Virus record (IMG/VR): IMGVR_UViG_3300045836_000068
Location: 1-36,867 of that record
DNA from: a virus
Strand: one strand, 5' to 3'
DNA length: 36,867 nt
In this document: in pieces, positions 17,777 through 25,646 of the stretch
Numbering within the stretch: position 1 is the stretch's first letter
Layout: each line of letters opens with the position of its first letter
Position numbers and translations under genes: made by a program
Notes under the pieces: generated by a model
Databases searched by the model: none
What the model saw: the letters and a program-made list of their open reading frames with translations, nothing else
Told to the model about the DNA's origin: nothing

Positions 17777-18529
17777 TCAGATCACCAATGTGAGCGGGAA
17801 CGGGTCGACAAACCACCCCGCGCCTGGCATCTGTGCCCAATCGCTGAGGATGCCGCGCACGCGAATCCAATCTGGCGTCTGGTCGATGATCGTGGGGCCT
17901 TCGTTGCCGTTCATGCCGGCCGCCTCCCGCGTCATTGCCGCGGCGTGCTGAAACAGCGACATGGCGTGCTGCTTGTCGCCGGTGAGCGGTCCAGCCAGCC
18001 GCGCTGCTAGGTAGTAGGTCAGCGCGTCGACGAACATCGGATCGAACAGATTCGGGTTCGACACGCGTACGGTGTAGACGAGCTGAGCCTGCGGCACGTT
18101 GGTCAGGATGACCGGGATGGCGTTGCCGGTGACGTCGTTGTCCTGCGCCACGATGAAGCGAGCCATCGGCATCTGAGGCTGAGGCGGCTGCCAGTCGCCG
18201 TTGATCGATGCGCCAGCCGGGTTCGTCATCTGCGGCAGCACGCCGTAGGCGAGCACGCAATCGGACGGATAGGCGTATTCGTACATCCACGGCTGAGGAA
18301 CCGGCTGAGGCGGCGTAAGTGTCGCGTCGTTGAGCAGCGCGAGATTGATCTGCTTACGCGCGAAGTTCCAATGCGCCGCGCGCAGCACCGCTTCCTTCGC
18401 CTGCTCGTAGTGTCTAGCGCATGCCTGTCCCTCGGCCGAGTTCTCGCCAATCGCAGAGATCGATGAGCGGCAATGTGCCGCGTCAAGCGCGAGATTGCAG
18501 ATCGCTACATCGGAGGTTGCCACGCCCAT
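17777..18529 (-). CDS. Tail adaptor (T7 gp11-like tubular protein A)
   Basis: A 250-residue, mainly helical protein with the family pattern: SDVAICNLALDAAHCRSSISAI near the start, GQACARHYEQAKEAVLRAAHWNFARKQ (the conserved ARxxYxxARxxxLRxxxWNFA region), WMYEYAYPSDC, and FVDALTYYLAARLAGPLTGD. These proteins form the ring joining portal and nozzle. It is followed without a gap by the nozzle gene, the same order as in T7-like and BPP-1-like phages. Confidence 0.87.
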   Translation of the reverse strand: MGVATSDVAICNLALDAAHCRSSISAIGENSAEGQACARHYEQAKEAVLRAAHWNFARKQINLALLNDATLTPPQPVPQPWMYEYAYPSDCVLAYGVLPQMTNPAGASINGDWQPPQPQMPMARFIVAQDNDVTGNAIPVILTNVPQAQLVYTVRVSNPNLFDPMFVDALTYYLAARLAGPLTGDKQHAMSLFQHAAAMTREAAGMNGNEGPTIIDQTPDWIRVRGILSDWAQMPGAGWFVDPFPLTLVI

Positions 18530-18532
18530 CGC

Positions 18533-18874
18533 TTAGCCCTTCCCGTACAGCTTGTTGGCGTTCTTGCTGTAGCGTTCGGCCGCGTCTTCCTTCGCCTCCT
18601 CGTCTGGCAACTCCTCGAGCGCCATCTGCTGAATCTGCACGCTCATGCACTTGTCGACGCCGTACTCGATCGACTCGGACGTGCGGCACACCTCGCCGCA
18701 CACGTAGAACGCGATCTGAGAGCCGAGCGGGGGCAGTTCCTCGATGCCGAGCTTTCGCAGTTCGACGAGATCCAGCGTGAGGCGCAGACCGCACGGATAG
18801 GGGTTCGTTGCGTATTCCTCGGGCGAGTAGTCGTCGGGCCCGCGTGCCATATCGACAATCTTCGAATCAGCCAT
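18533..18874 (-). CDS. Small structural protein, possible capsid staple-like
   Basis: A 113-residue protein with a small beta-barrel-like pattern: CGLRLTLDLVELRKLGIEELPPLGSQIAFYVCGEV, then MSVQIQQMALEE, and a charged helical C-terminus. This sequence of LRLTLD-(helix)-LGI-ELPPxGS-(strands)-VxIQxMxL is common in small phage head proteins, some of them called capsid staple or decoration proteins. Mature residues include several cysteines. The ATG at 18874 has a GGAG-type signal (AAGGAGCCCAGC). The structural role is likely; the staple name is tentative. Confidence 0.6.
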   Translation of the reverse strand: MADSKIVDMARGPDDYSPEEYATNPYPCGLRLTLDLVELRKLGIEELPPLGSQIAFYVCGEVCRTSESIEYGVDKCMSVQIQQMALEELPDEEAKEDAAERYSKNANKLYGKG

Positions 18875-18884
18875 GCTGGGCTCC

Positions 18885-20144
18885 TTACGGTGTGAGCGCG
18901 TAAAAGAAGTTGGTGCCGTCGCAAAACGACGTGTAATGGCTAGGGGGCGTGGACACAGGCGTGAGAACACCGCCGACGAGGTGCCCCGCAATGACCTGAA
19001 CCGCCGGCTGTTTGCCAAAGAGCGTCTTGTACATTTGCGTGGCGCGCGGCGTTGGGATGGCGTTGATCGTTTGGCTGTCGACCGTTTGCGACTTATTGAC
19101 CGTCCAGCTTGAGCCGCTGCCGCCCGTAATCTGGGTCCCCGGCAAAATCGGAATGTGGTTCACCGGATCGGCGCTGACGATGAAATGGTTCGTCGCAAGG
19201 TGGCCGCTACCTTGCGTGAAGGTCCCGGTCGTGAGTGTTGTGCCGGAAATCGAGCCGGTGAAGATCGGCAGGTCCGTTCCCTGCATAGGCGCGTTGGGGC
19301 CGCCGGACCACGAATTCCAATAGCAGTGATGGTCGACGTTTCCTTGGCTGAACCAGAAGTACATCGCCTTGATGAACTCCGGATTGTCGCCGTGTCCGTT
19401 CGAACCACGATCGCAGGACCACTCCGGATAAGCTTCCGGCTTATTGTGAGCTTGAGCAAAAGACCGCAATTCGCTCAGTCCGCCAGCAATAACGCCACTG
19501 CCGCCATTGAGCAACGTTGACCATCCGCTGTTGTACGAGTCGTAGAAGTCGCCGCCGATGATGTCGACGTATGAGTCGCCAGGGTAAGCAACGCTCCAAT
19601 CGGAACTTGAACTGGACGGATCTATATTCCGACCTGAAGACGGGCACCACAAAAACCTCACATTTGGTGCATTCGCCCGAATAAGCGGCACCACGCGCTT
19701 CCACGCGTTCTTAAAATCGGTGATCGTATTCCACGCCGAATTACCGCTGCCGTATCCCCATTGATACCAGTCGCCGTTGAACTCCCACCCAAGACGGATC
19801 ACGACCTGGCTGTGCAGGCTTCCGAGGTTGTTGTTTAGGTTCTGGCCAAGCTGCGTCCAATACGTGTCGCCTGCGCCGGCCGCCACATCGGATAGCTTGA
19901 CTCCAGACGAACTGACGCTAGTGAACGGGCACAGTCCAATCGACAGAATCTCCTGGAAGTTCGGCCCCTTCGACAGCCACGTCTTGGTCGCGCTCATGAA
20001 CGAGGGCGACGCGATATGCGCCCACGTGTCGTAGGCGCCGAACACCGTGCGCGTATAGATCTGCTGCCCGAGCCACGTGCTGAACGAGTCGTACTGCGAC
20101 GTCGTGGTGTCGGATACAGAATGCATCCCGATCCTGGCCGTCAT
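18885..20144 (-). CDS. GH26-like glycoside hydrolase, accessory virion or secreted enzyme
   Basis: A 419-residue protein. Residues about 1-290 read as a (beta/alpha)8 glycosidase close to family GH26 (mannanases and related endo-enzymes): the acid/base motif RLGWEFNGDWYQWG with Glu121, the YPGDSYVDIIGGDFYD stretch (188-202) common in GH26, and a likely nucleophile Glu241 in AYPEWS. The C-terminal 120 residues are beta-rich (TGSISGTTLTTGTFTQGSGHL) and could bind sugar or attach to the particle. It has no signal peptide. The start overlaps the stop of the collagen-like gene (ATGA), so both are made together. It lies between head and tail genes where an enzyme is not expected, so it may be a polysaccharide depolymerase. 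GH26 identity is likely; substrate unknown. Confidence 0.75.
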   Translation of the reverse strand: MTARIGMHSVSDTTTSQYDSFSTWLGQQIYTRTVFGAYDTWAHIASPSFMSATKTWLSKGPNFQEILSIGLCPFTSVSSSGVKLSDVAAGAGDTYWTQLGQNLNNNLGSLHSQVVIRLGWEFNGDWYQWGYGSGNSAWNTITDFKNAWKRVVPLIRANAPNVRFLWCPSSGRNIDPSSSSSDWSVAYPGDSYVDIIGGDFYDSYNSGWSTLLNGGSGVIAGGLSELRSFAQAHNKPEAYPEWSCDRGSNGHGDNPEFIKAMYFWFSQGNVDHHCYWNSWSGGPNAPMQGTDLPIFTGSISGTTLTTGTFTQGSGHLATNHFIVSADPVNHIPILPGTQITGGSGSSWTVNKSQTVDSQTINAIPTPRATQMYKTLFGKQPAVQVIAGHLVGGVLTPVSTPPSHYTSFCDGTNFFYALTP

Positions 20145-21076
20145 GGGTTCACCACTTGGACGGAGTAGCTTTCGACCGCGATGGTGTCGGCCGCGTTGGC
20201 GAGCGTCGCGGTGAACACCAGGTTTTGCGCAACGGTCGTATCCACCGACAGGACGGTCGGCGCAGTGCCCGTCGTCGTGTACGAGTTGATCGATGGCCAG
20301 ACGATCTGCTGATTCGTGACGTTCCGATTGGCGATGCGGATCTTCACGCGCACGCCGGCTTGCGTCGTTTGGGTTGTCGTGAGAACGGTCTGACCGCCGA
20401 AGGTCACAGCGACGGTCTTGTTGTTCGCGTTGTTCGTGAACGAGAACTGCACGTCGACTTCGAGCGCGCCGTCTGTCGTCAGCGTGTTGCCCTGGATCGG
20501 GATCGTAACTAGCGCAGTCGTGGAGGTCGTGCCGGTGACGGAATGGCTTGCACCGTCCTGCGCGATGGCCTTGCCAGAGCTTGATCCGGCTGGACCTTGC
20601 GGACCTGTCGGACCTTGCGGGCCAGTCGCGCCGGTTGCCCCCGTCGCCCCCTGCAGGACGAGCAAGCCCCAGTTCGAGGTATTCGTCGGCAGGACGTTCG
20701 ACGTGTTGGCGACATTGCACACATAGCCAGAGCCGTTGTAGGTAACGAAGTCGTTTACCTGATACGTGGCCGCCGCACTGTAGGCGCCCCGGTAGTTGAC
20801 GCCTGCTCCTGCGGGACCTGCTGGGCCTGCGGGGCCTGCGGGGCCTTGAACGCCCTGCGGTCCTTGTCGCCCAACCACCGGTATCGGCGTCGTCTCCGGC
20901 GGGATCTGATTGCCCGCCATGTCGCGTTCGACATTGTTCTGATCGACGTACCCGACCACAAGTCCATTCGGATCGACGAGCCAGCCGATATGCGGAACAA
21001 CGGTAAGCTGCGCGTTCGCAAGCAGCGATGAGCACAGAAGCAGCGATGCTAGGAGGAACTTCTTCACGAATTTCAT
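20141..21076 (-). CDS. Collagen-like protein with Sec signal peptide
   Basis: A 311-residue protein. A signal peptide (MKFVKKFLLASLLLCSSLLANA, cleavage likely after Ala22) precedes a short beta domain (HIGWLVDPNGLVVGYVD). Then comes a collagen-like Gly-X-Y run at about 72-92 (GPQGVQGPAGPAGPAG), a small domain with the pattern RGAYSAAATYQVNDFVTYNGSGYVC that resembles chitin-binding-like CBM5/12 modules, a second collagen-like run at about 143-165 (GATGATGATGPQGPTGPQ), and a beta-sandwich C-terminus (about 170-311). Collagen repeats are used for trimeric stalks of phage fibres. The signal peptide suggests export instead of direct virion assembly. The gene is coupled to the GH26-like gene by ATGA. 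Confidence 0.8.
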   Translation of the reverse strand: MKFVKKFLLASLLLCSSLLANAQLTVVPHIGWLVDPNGLVVGYVDQNNVERDMAGNQIPPETTPIPVVGRQGPQGVQGPAGPAGPAGPAGAGVNYRGAYSAAATYQVNDFVTYNGSGYVCNVANTSNVLPTNTSNWGLLVLQGATGATGATGPQGPTGPQGPAGSSSGKAIAQDGASHSVTGTTSTTALVTIPIQGNTLTTDGALEVDVQFSFTNNANNKTVAVTFGGQTVLTTTQTTQAGVRVKIRIANRNVTNQQIVWPSINSYTTTGTAPTVLSVDTTVAQNLVFTATLANAADTIAVESYSVQVVNP

Positions 21077-21079
21077 GGC

Positions 21080-22120
21080 TTAGTTCCCCAGGTATTCAAC
21101 CGCAAAGCGCGCGGCGTATTGCATAGCCGTTGTTCCCGCCGACGCATACCCCGTCGTGGCAATCTGGATGTTGGTCCCCGCCTTCGCATAGACAGTCACA
21201 TTTCCCTGCGAAGAGGTGTTGATCGTGTTTCCCGTCGAAGTCGCGCCTACGTTTGCGCTCGGCGTGCCGCCGCTATCGGAGTCGGTCCAGAAGACAGTTC
21301 CTTGGGGCATCGTCGAGGAAGGGGTACCCCCGCTTGCCGCCGTGGTGACGATGCCGGTGAAGACCACGCGATACCGGCCGGCTTGACCCACAGGAACCGC
21401 ATAGATCGTTTGCTGCGCAACGTTTGCCGTTTGAGCCGTGAAATTCAGCGTGGCCACCGTGATCGGGATGCCGAGGCTCGCCGTCGAAATCCCGTTGTAG
21501 CTCGTGATCGTGCCGGGAACCGCGAGCGTCGAGGGAATCGAAAGCGTGACGCTGCCCGCGCCGTTCGCCACCGAAATCTGATTGCTCGTGCCGGTGAGCG
21601 TCGCTTTTACAGGAGCGGCCCCCGTCGAGCCGATCAGCAGTTGCCCATTCGTCGGCGCCGCGGTGGTCGTCAAAAGACCGCCGGTGCCGGAGTAGAGAAA
21701 GCTGTTGGCAGTCAGGCCGCTATCGGTGACGCTCGATCCGGTCAAAGCCGTGAACGTACCTGCCGCTGCGGCTGTGCCGCCGATCGCCGGCGGCGAAGCG
21801 AGGTAGGTCGTAAATCCCGATCCGCTCACAGCACCGGTTGCCGAGAGCGTCGTGAAGGAGCCCGCTGCGGCGGCCGTCCCGCCGATGGCGGGCGGCGACG
21901 CCAGATATGTCGTGAAGCCCGCGCCGCTGACCGTGGACGACGCGGATAGCGTTGTGAACTTACCGGAGGATGGTGTCGTGTTGCCGATCGCGGCGCCGTC
22001 GATCGTGCCGCCGGTGATGCTCGCAGTGCCTGAGGCGCTCCCGCCGCTGGCAACCGCGCGTAACTCCGCGTGAGCGCCGACGCTCATGAAGAGCATCAGC
22101 GCAAGAAGGGCCCTCTTCAT
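21080..22120 (-). CDS. Repeat-rich fibre protein with Sec signal peptide
   Basis: A 346-residue protein starting with a signal peptide (MKRALLALMLFMSVGAHA, cleavage after Ala18). The N-terminal part has fibre repeats, including a 34-residue unit (GFTTYLASPPAIGGTAAAAG followed by FTTLSATGAVSGS) present nearly twice at about 68-122. The C-terminal part (about 225-346) resembles the terminal head domain of many phage tail fibres (VPVGQAGRYRVVFTGIVTTAA, FWTDSDSGG, ARFAVEYLGN). A good Shine-Dalgarno (GGAGGG) precedes ATG 22120, and the start overlaps the stop of the 113-residue gene (TGATG). Probably a fibre or adhesin; exported according to its N-terminus. Confidence 0.75.
   Translation of the reverse strand: MKRALLALMLFMSVGAHAELRAVASGGSASGTASITGGTIDGAAIGNTTPSSGKFTTLSASSTVSGAGFTTYLASPPAIGGTAAAAGSFTTLSATGAVSGSGFTTYLASPPAIGGTAAAAGTFTALTGSSVTDSGLTANSFLYSGTGGLLTTTAAPTNGQLLIGSTGAAPVKATLTGTSNQISVANGAGSVTLSIPSTLAVPGTITSYNGISTASLGIPITVATLNFTAQTANVAQQTIYAVPVGQAGRYRVVFTGIVTTAASGGTPSSTMPQGTVFWTDSDSGGTPSANVGATSTGNTINTSSQGNVTVYAKAGTNIQIATTGYASAGTTAMQYAARFAVEYLGN
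21755..21919 (-). repeat. Near-tandem 102-bp coding repeat in the fibre gene
   Basis: The 34-codon unit encoding GFTTYLASPPAIGGTAAAAG plus linker occurs nearly twice with a 102-bp period. The peptide core is identical, while the DNA differs at many third positions (for example tacctcgct against tatctggcg). This points to an old duplication kept by selection on protein. Confidence 0.7.
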
Positions 22121-22461
22121 CACAAGCCCTCCCCGACATAGATACGCAAGGTCGCAGTACCGCTGCCGGCGCAAATCGCGCTGATGTTGCAAGGGACGGT
22201 CGAACTCGGCAACGAGAGGCCCACATCCGATCCGGCGAGCACCTCGGTGCCGGTTCGCGCGGCATTCGATGACCCGACCGCCGGAACAGCGGCTACAGCG
22301 GTCCCCGTGCTCAGGTGGAGAAAGGCGTGATTCGGTCCTTCGTTCACGATTCGCACATCGTTGGCGACGGCAGGAAGCGCCTGCGAGGCGCTCGCAGCGC
22401 TCGTGGCCGAAATGGTGAAGCCCAGCGCATCGGCCGGGAATGGCTGGCGTCTATCGTCCAC
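22120..22461 (-). CDS. Hypothetical structural protein
   Basis: A 113-residue protein starting at GTG 22461 with a good Shine-Dalgarno (GGAGAGGTGCGAC before the start). It is Ala/Ser/Thr-rich and predicted beta-rich (VRIVNEGPNHAFLHLSTGTAVA, CNISAICAGSGTATLRIYVGEG). The pattern resembles small phage head or fibre-associated beta-sandwich proteins that commonly follow capsid genes; the end TLRIYVGEG is typical of these. Two cysteines (in PCNISAICAG) may pair. It abuts the signal-peptide fibre gene. Specific function unknown. Confidence 0.65.
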   Translation of the reverse strand: MDDRRQPFPADALGFTISATSAASASQALPAVANDVRIVNEGPNHAFLHLSTGTAVAAVPAVGSSNAARTGTEVLAGSDVGLSLPSSTVPCNISAICAGSGTATLRIYVGEGL

Positions 22462-22476
22462 GTCGCACCTCTCCTG

Positions 22477-22785
22477 TTACGCTTGCGCGGGCTTGTCGCC
22501 GACGATCGAAAGCTGATCGATCGGATTCATGAACTCCATCCGCGCCTTGTGCTTCTCGCACATCGCTCGAGCGGCATCGTTCACCGGCTCCATGTAGTAG
22601 GCCGGGATGCCAGCGAACGGCACGATAAGCGGCCGGCGCGGCAGCGAACCGCTCTCGTCGGGCTCAGCCGTCTGATCGAATGGCATTTCTTCGGGGTTGT
22701 AGAGGCGCTCGTTCAGATACGCCTTCTCCGTGAGGCGGTACTTCGGCATTTCGCCTGTGCGGGGTTTGCTGGTGACTTCGGGCAT
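22477..22785 (-). CDS. Hypothetical phage protein in the head region
   Basis: A 102-residue protein with no recognised domain. It has a Tyr/Leu/Asn-rich region (PKYRLTEKAYLNERLYNPEEMPF), a Pro-rich strand (LPRRPLIVPFAGIPAYYMEPVNDAA) and a helical C-terminus. ATG 22785 was chosen over ATG 22791 and an upstream TTG because GGAG lies six bases before it. The sequence looks like proteins that supply small structural or joining functions next to capsid genes, but nothing specific can be claimed. Confidence 0.6.
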   Translation of the reverse strand: MPEVTSKPRTGEMPKYRLTEKAYLNERLYNPEEMPFDQTAEPDESGSLPRRPLIVPFAGIPAYYMEPVNDAARAMCEKHKARMEFMNPIDQLSIVGDKPAQA

Positions 22786-22804
22786 GTCCATCTCCAATCA
22801 GGAA

Positions 22805-22826
22805 GGGGCACCCGCATGGATGCCCC
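22805..22826 (-). terminator. Hairpin between cement gene and downstream gene
   Basis: GGGGCA and TGCCCC form a six-pair stem with a ten-base loop in the 50-bp gap after the cement gene. It is followed in transcription direction by TTCCT rather than a clean U-run. It is a weak terminator or an RNA-processing/stability element that could keep capsid and cement mRNA more abundant than downstream messages. Confidence 0.35.
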
Positions 22827-22835
22827 GTGTGGGAT

Positions 22836-23312
22836 TTAGTTGTTGACCGAGAAGCCGCTCGGGTAGCCGGACTGATAGCCGGCCGAGCTGACGATCTGAT
22901 CGGCGCGGCCGAGAACGATCGCAGCCGTCACAGCGCCCGCCGAGAACACGCCGGTACCGACCGTGTAGCTCAGACGCAGATATCGCGGCAGCGCCTTGCC
23001 AGCCGCCGGGCGCGGCACATCGACGTCAAGCAGGCGAGCGCCTTGCCCGAGCGCAGCGGCCGCATAGGCAGGCGAGGACAAATACGTGTCCCACGTCGTG
23101 TTGTCGGTCGAACCCTGGAAGTTCACCGTCAGCGTCGCGGAGTTTGTGGTCGTGAAAGCGGTGTTGACTAGGCACATGACCTTCGGCGTGATTTGATCCG
23201 CATCGCCGATGCCCATGTCGCGAGCAACACCCAGATCGATCACGTTCGTCGATACGCCCGACGAGGTGATCGCGGCTGCCGTATCGAGCAGCAGGTTTCC
23301 ATCGATAATCAT
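22836..23312 (-). CDS. Bbp16-like capsid cement protein
   Basis: A 158-residue protein. The N-terminus MIIDGNLLLDTAAAITSSGVSTNVIDLGVARDMG matches the signature of the Bbp16 family of BPP-1-like phages (IIDGxLLFSDAQAVTA-STNVIDLG). Later NSATLTVNFQGSTDNTTWDTY and RYLRLSYTVGTGVFSAGAVTAAIVLG also fit this family. Cement proteins bind the outside of the capsid shell and stabilise it. It lies directly after the major capsid gene with a 30-bp gap that contains a strong Shine-Dalgarno (AAAGGAAAC). Confidence 0.85.
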   Translation of the reverse strand: MIIDGNLLLDTAAAITSSGVSTNVIDLGVARDMGIGDADQITPKVMCLVNTAFTTTNSATLTVNFQGSTDNTTWDTYLSSPAYAAAALGQGARLLDVDVPRPAAGKALPRYLRLSYTVGTGVFSAGAVTAAIVLGRADQIVSSAGYQSGYPSGFSVNN

Positions 23313-23342
23313 GGTCGTTTCCTTTGCAATGAGGCGGCGGCG

Positions 23343-24389
23343 TTAGACGACACGCGCTTCGGTCGAAACCAACTGATCGACCGTGCGAATGGGGATGCCG
23401 CGGAACGTGGTGATCGGCTTGCCGTCCCACTCCTCGAATCGGAGCAGCAGGTTCGTCTTGTTCAGCGCTTGGATGTCGAGATACGTGCGGATCGTCCGGT
23501 TGCAGTACAGCGCGGCGCGTCCCATCGACATTTGGCCGCCCCCGGGCGCATCGGTGCGCTGCTCGGTCGACACCGAGGAAGGCATCGTCGGCACGCGGTG
23601 CACGGCGCGGATCAGAGCGTTGATGAGGTTCGCAGCCGAGCCGCCCGACAGCAGCGTCACATCGATGTTGCAGATGCGAACCGCGTAGCGCCAATCGCGC
23701 ACGGTCATCCCGAGCTCCCACTTGAAGTGAGTCCGGTATGCCTGATACGTGTTGCCGTTGGCGTCCGCGACCGGCCACTCGCCCATGTCCTTGTGCTGCA
23801 GTCCCGAGATCTTTCCCTTCGGGAAGATTCCGTGCATCGTGTTCGGCCCCCACACGACCAGCCAGATCGACGTGTTCGTCGAGCCCGTGCCGCCGGCATC
23901 GATGACGTTGTTCGCCGTCTGCGCGTTCGTCGTCGTCACCGTGTTGTAGCGCGGCGAGAGGCCCATGAAGCGCTCGGGGTTGACCGTCGTGTTGCCGTAG
24001 AAGACCGTCGAAGCCATTTGCTGGCTCATGCCTTCCATGAAGGACTGGTCTTCCGAGAGGCGGAATTCGGCCGTGTTGCCGTTCAGATCGGCGATGTCCT
24101 TATCGATCACGGAATACGATTCCATGTTGCCGATGGCGTCGACGATCTGCGCGGTCGTGCTCTTGGCGTTCGGTACGCCGTAGTTGAGCAAACGCCACGT
24201 GGCCTGCGGAATGCCCGTGCGTACCGTGGTCTTGTGGGAGGTCGGACCGTTGGCTTCGAGGACGAGCATGTCGTCCATGATTTCATTGGTCTGCGAGAGA
24301 AGCTCGACGACGACGGCGATACGGCCATCGTCCTCGACGCGCTTAGCCCAATCTGCGTAGGTAAGCGCCGTGCTGGTCAGCGTTGCCAT
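23343..24389 (-). CDS. Major capsid protein (BPP-1 Bbp17-like)
   Basis: A 348-residue protein that should form the icosahedral shell with a HK97-type fold. The N-terminus is helical (LTYADWAKRVEDDGRIAVVVELLSQTNEIMDDMLVLEAN) followed by IPQATWRLLNYGVP and YSVIDKDIADLNGN, typical of short-tailed phages of the BPP-1/epsilon15-like capsid group. The middle reads VVWGPNTMHGIFPKG, and the C-terminus ends GIPIRTVDQLVSTEARVV, with the GIPI-R pattern shared by this family. There is a strong RBS (AAGGAAAC) and a 107-bp gap to the scaffold gene upstream. Confidence 0.88.
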   Translation of the reverse strand: MATLTSTALTYADWAKRVEDDGRIAVVVELLSQTNEIMDDMLVLEANGPTSHKTTVRTGIPQATWRLLNYGVPNAKSTTAQIVDAIGNMESYSVIDKDIADLNGNTAEFRLSEDQSFMEGMSQQMASTVFYGNTTVNPERFMGLSPRYNTVTTTNAQTANNVIDAGGTGSTNTSIWLVVWGPNTMHGIFPKGKISGLQHKDMGEWPVADANGNTYQAYRTHFKWELGMTVRDWRYAVRICNIDVTLLSGGSAANLINALIRAVHRVPTMPSSVSTEQRTDAPGGGQMSMGRAALYCNRTIRTYLDIQALNKTNLLLRFEEWDGKPITTFRGIPIRTVDQLVSTEARVV

Positions 24390-24496
24390 GATGGTGTTTC
24401 CTTATCTTCAGTTCGCTATTGGTTCCCTCCGTCTCTCGTGGTCGTCTCGGATTAGGCCGTGTAGGGGTGTGCCCGTGTTCGCTCGATCGACTGGAT
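24390..24496 (-). other. 107-bp gap upstream of the capsid gene
   Basis: This is one of the larger gaps in the late operon. It contains the capsid RBS (AAGGAAACACC before ATG). No convincing -10/-35 pair or hairpin with U-run was found. It may serve as a leader for high-level capsid translation. Confidence 0.4.
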
Positions 24497-25315
24497 TTAG
24501 GATTGGGCGTTTCCGCCCGCGCTTGGGTAGAGCTTTGCTGCCGCAGATTTGCCGCCGTCGCTCGAGGTGGGATTGCCTGAGACGTGCGTGCCTTCTGCTA
24601 GCGATTTCCCGACGCGCGCGATGAAGCGAATCACCTCGGGATTGTTACCGGCGCCCGTAAAGCTGAACGCCTGACGCAGCGCCTTTTCGGCCTCTGCGTT
24701 CGGGGAGAACTGCTTGATCGCGCGCGCGATCGCAGGCAACGTCTCCGTTTCCAACTTGGCGCCCCCGAATTCCGGGTCCGCCTTGATCGTGTCTTGCCAC
24801 TGCTTTTGCGTGTCGCGCCACATCTCGTACGGCTTGGTGGACGCTTCGGTGATCGCCTTCTGGTGCAGATCGACAAACGCTTGCGCCTGCTCTTGCGAGA
24901 GCTTGGCGCTGGCAGCCGCTTCCTTGAAGGCAGCCATCTGCTCGGCATTGACTTCGATGCCTTCGGGCAGCGTGAAGTCTGCGTACTCGATCGGCTTGTC
25001 GGGCTCGGCTGGCGTCGCCGACTCGGTGGGCTTATCGGGTTCCGCGGGCTCGTTGGTTAGCGCCGGGGGCGGTTCTAGGGAAGCGGCAGCGGCGGCAGCG
25101 CTTCCACCCTGATCCCCGGATGCGTTCCCATCAATTCCCGCGCCTTGTCCAGAAACGCTGACGGAACCCGAATCACCAGCGGCAGATCCACTACCGCCTG
25201 CGCTTCCAGCGGCCCCGGAGGCTGCGGAGCTCCCGCCTGATGCACCAGCACCGCCATCGCCACCCCCCGCTTCTTCCATGAGCACCCAGCGGTGCAAGAG
25301 TCGTTTGATCAACAC
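24497..25315 (-). CDS. Putative head scaffolding protein
   Basis: A 272-residue, very acidic and low-complexity protein: a Gly/Ser/Ala-rich N-terminal half (about 15-95), a Pro/Glu/Asp/Lys linker (EPAEPDKPTESATPAEPDKP), and a helical C-terminal half (GIEVNAEQMAAFKEAAASAKLSQEQAQAFVDLHQ) ending with a Ser/Gly tail. This composition and position before the major capsid gene is typical of podovirus scaffolds. GTG 25315 with GGAG seven bases upstream was chosen; ATG 25279 is the alternative but lacks a Shine-Dalgarno. Scaffold identity is inferred. Confidence 0.75.
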   Translation of the reverse strand: MLIKRLLHRWVLMEEAGGGDGGAGASGGSSAASGAAGSAGGSGSAAGDSGSVSVSGQGAGIDGNASGDQGGSAAAAAASLEPPPALTNEPAEPDKPTESATPAEPDKPIEYADFTLPEGIEVNAEQMAAFKEAAASAKLSQEQAQAFVDLHQKAITEASTKPYEMWRDTQKQWQDTIKADPEFGGAKLETETLPAIARAIKQFSPNAEAEKALRQAFSFTGAGNNPEVIRFIARVGKSLAEGTHVSGNPTSSDGGKSAAAKLYPSAGGNAQS

Positions 25316-25316
25316 G

Positions 25317-25646
25317 TCACTTCTCCAAAGCCTCGCGCTCCATGAGCGCCCATTGCTCAAAGCACAGCGTCTTTAGCTCGCGCACGATCGTCTGCCCGAC
25401 TTCGAGCACGCCGACATTCGCGTACGTGGCGCTGTTCCCAGTGAACTGCTTCTTGTCGTACCCGCACTTGTCGTACACAAGGTGATGCATCCAGGCGCGG
25501 CCCTGTTTGGTGCTCATGATCTGCACGAGCGTGTCCGCCAGTTCGCGCTGGCGCTGCTGTACGCGCTTGTTGCGCTCCTTGACGTGGACCGGATCGCCCA
25601 GGTCAACGGAGACTTCGCGATCGTCTTCGGCGATTTCAGATTGCAT
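25317..25646 (-). CDS. Bbp19-like phage protein
   Basis: A 109-residue helical protein. The core QGRAWMHHLVYDKCGYDKKQFTGNS and VGQTIVRELKTLCFEQWALM matches the Bbp19 family of BPP-1-like phages, in which a small-residue loop S/F-TGNS-TY is followed by an -xxG-xxxxxE-LxxxxxELYxxM pattern. The exact role is not known; it is always found between portal and capsid genes. It overlaps the end of the glycosyltransferase gene by 11 bases and its TGA is next to the scaffold GTG. Confidence 0.75.
   Translation of the reverse strand: MQSEIAEDDREVSVDLGDPVHVKERNKRVQQRQRELADTLVQIMSTKQGRAWMHHLVYDKCGYDKKQFTGNSATYANVGVLEVGQTIVRELKTLCFEQWALMEREALEK

Noticed and set aside
3888-22461. Diversity-generating retroelement with template and variable repeats, as in BPP-1
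   Set aside because: No reverse transcriptase or C-type lectin-like variable protein was found; repeats in fibre genes differ at synonymous positions, not specifically at adenines.
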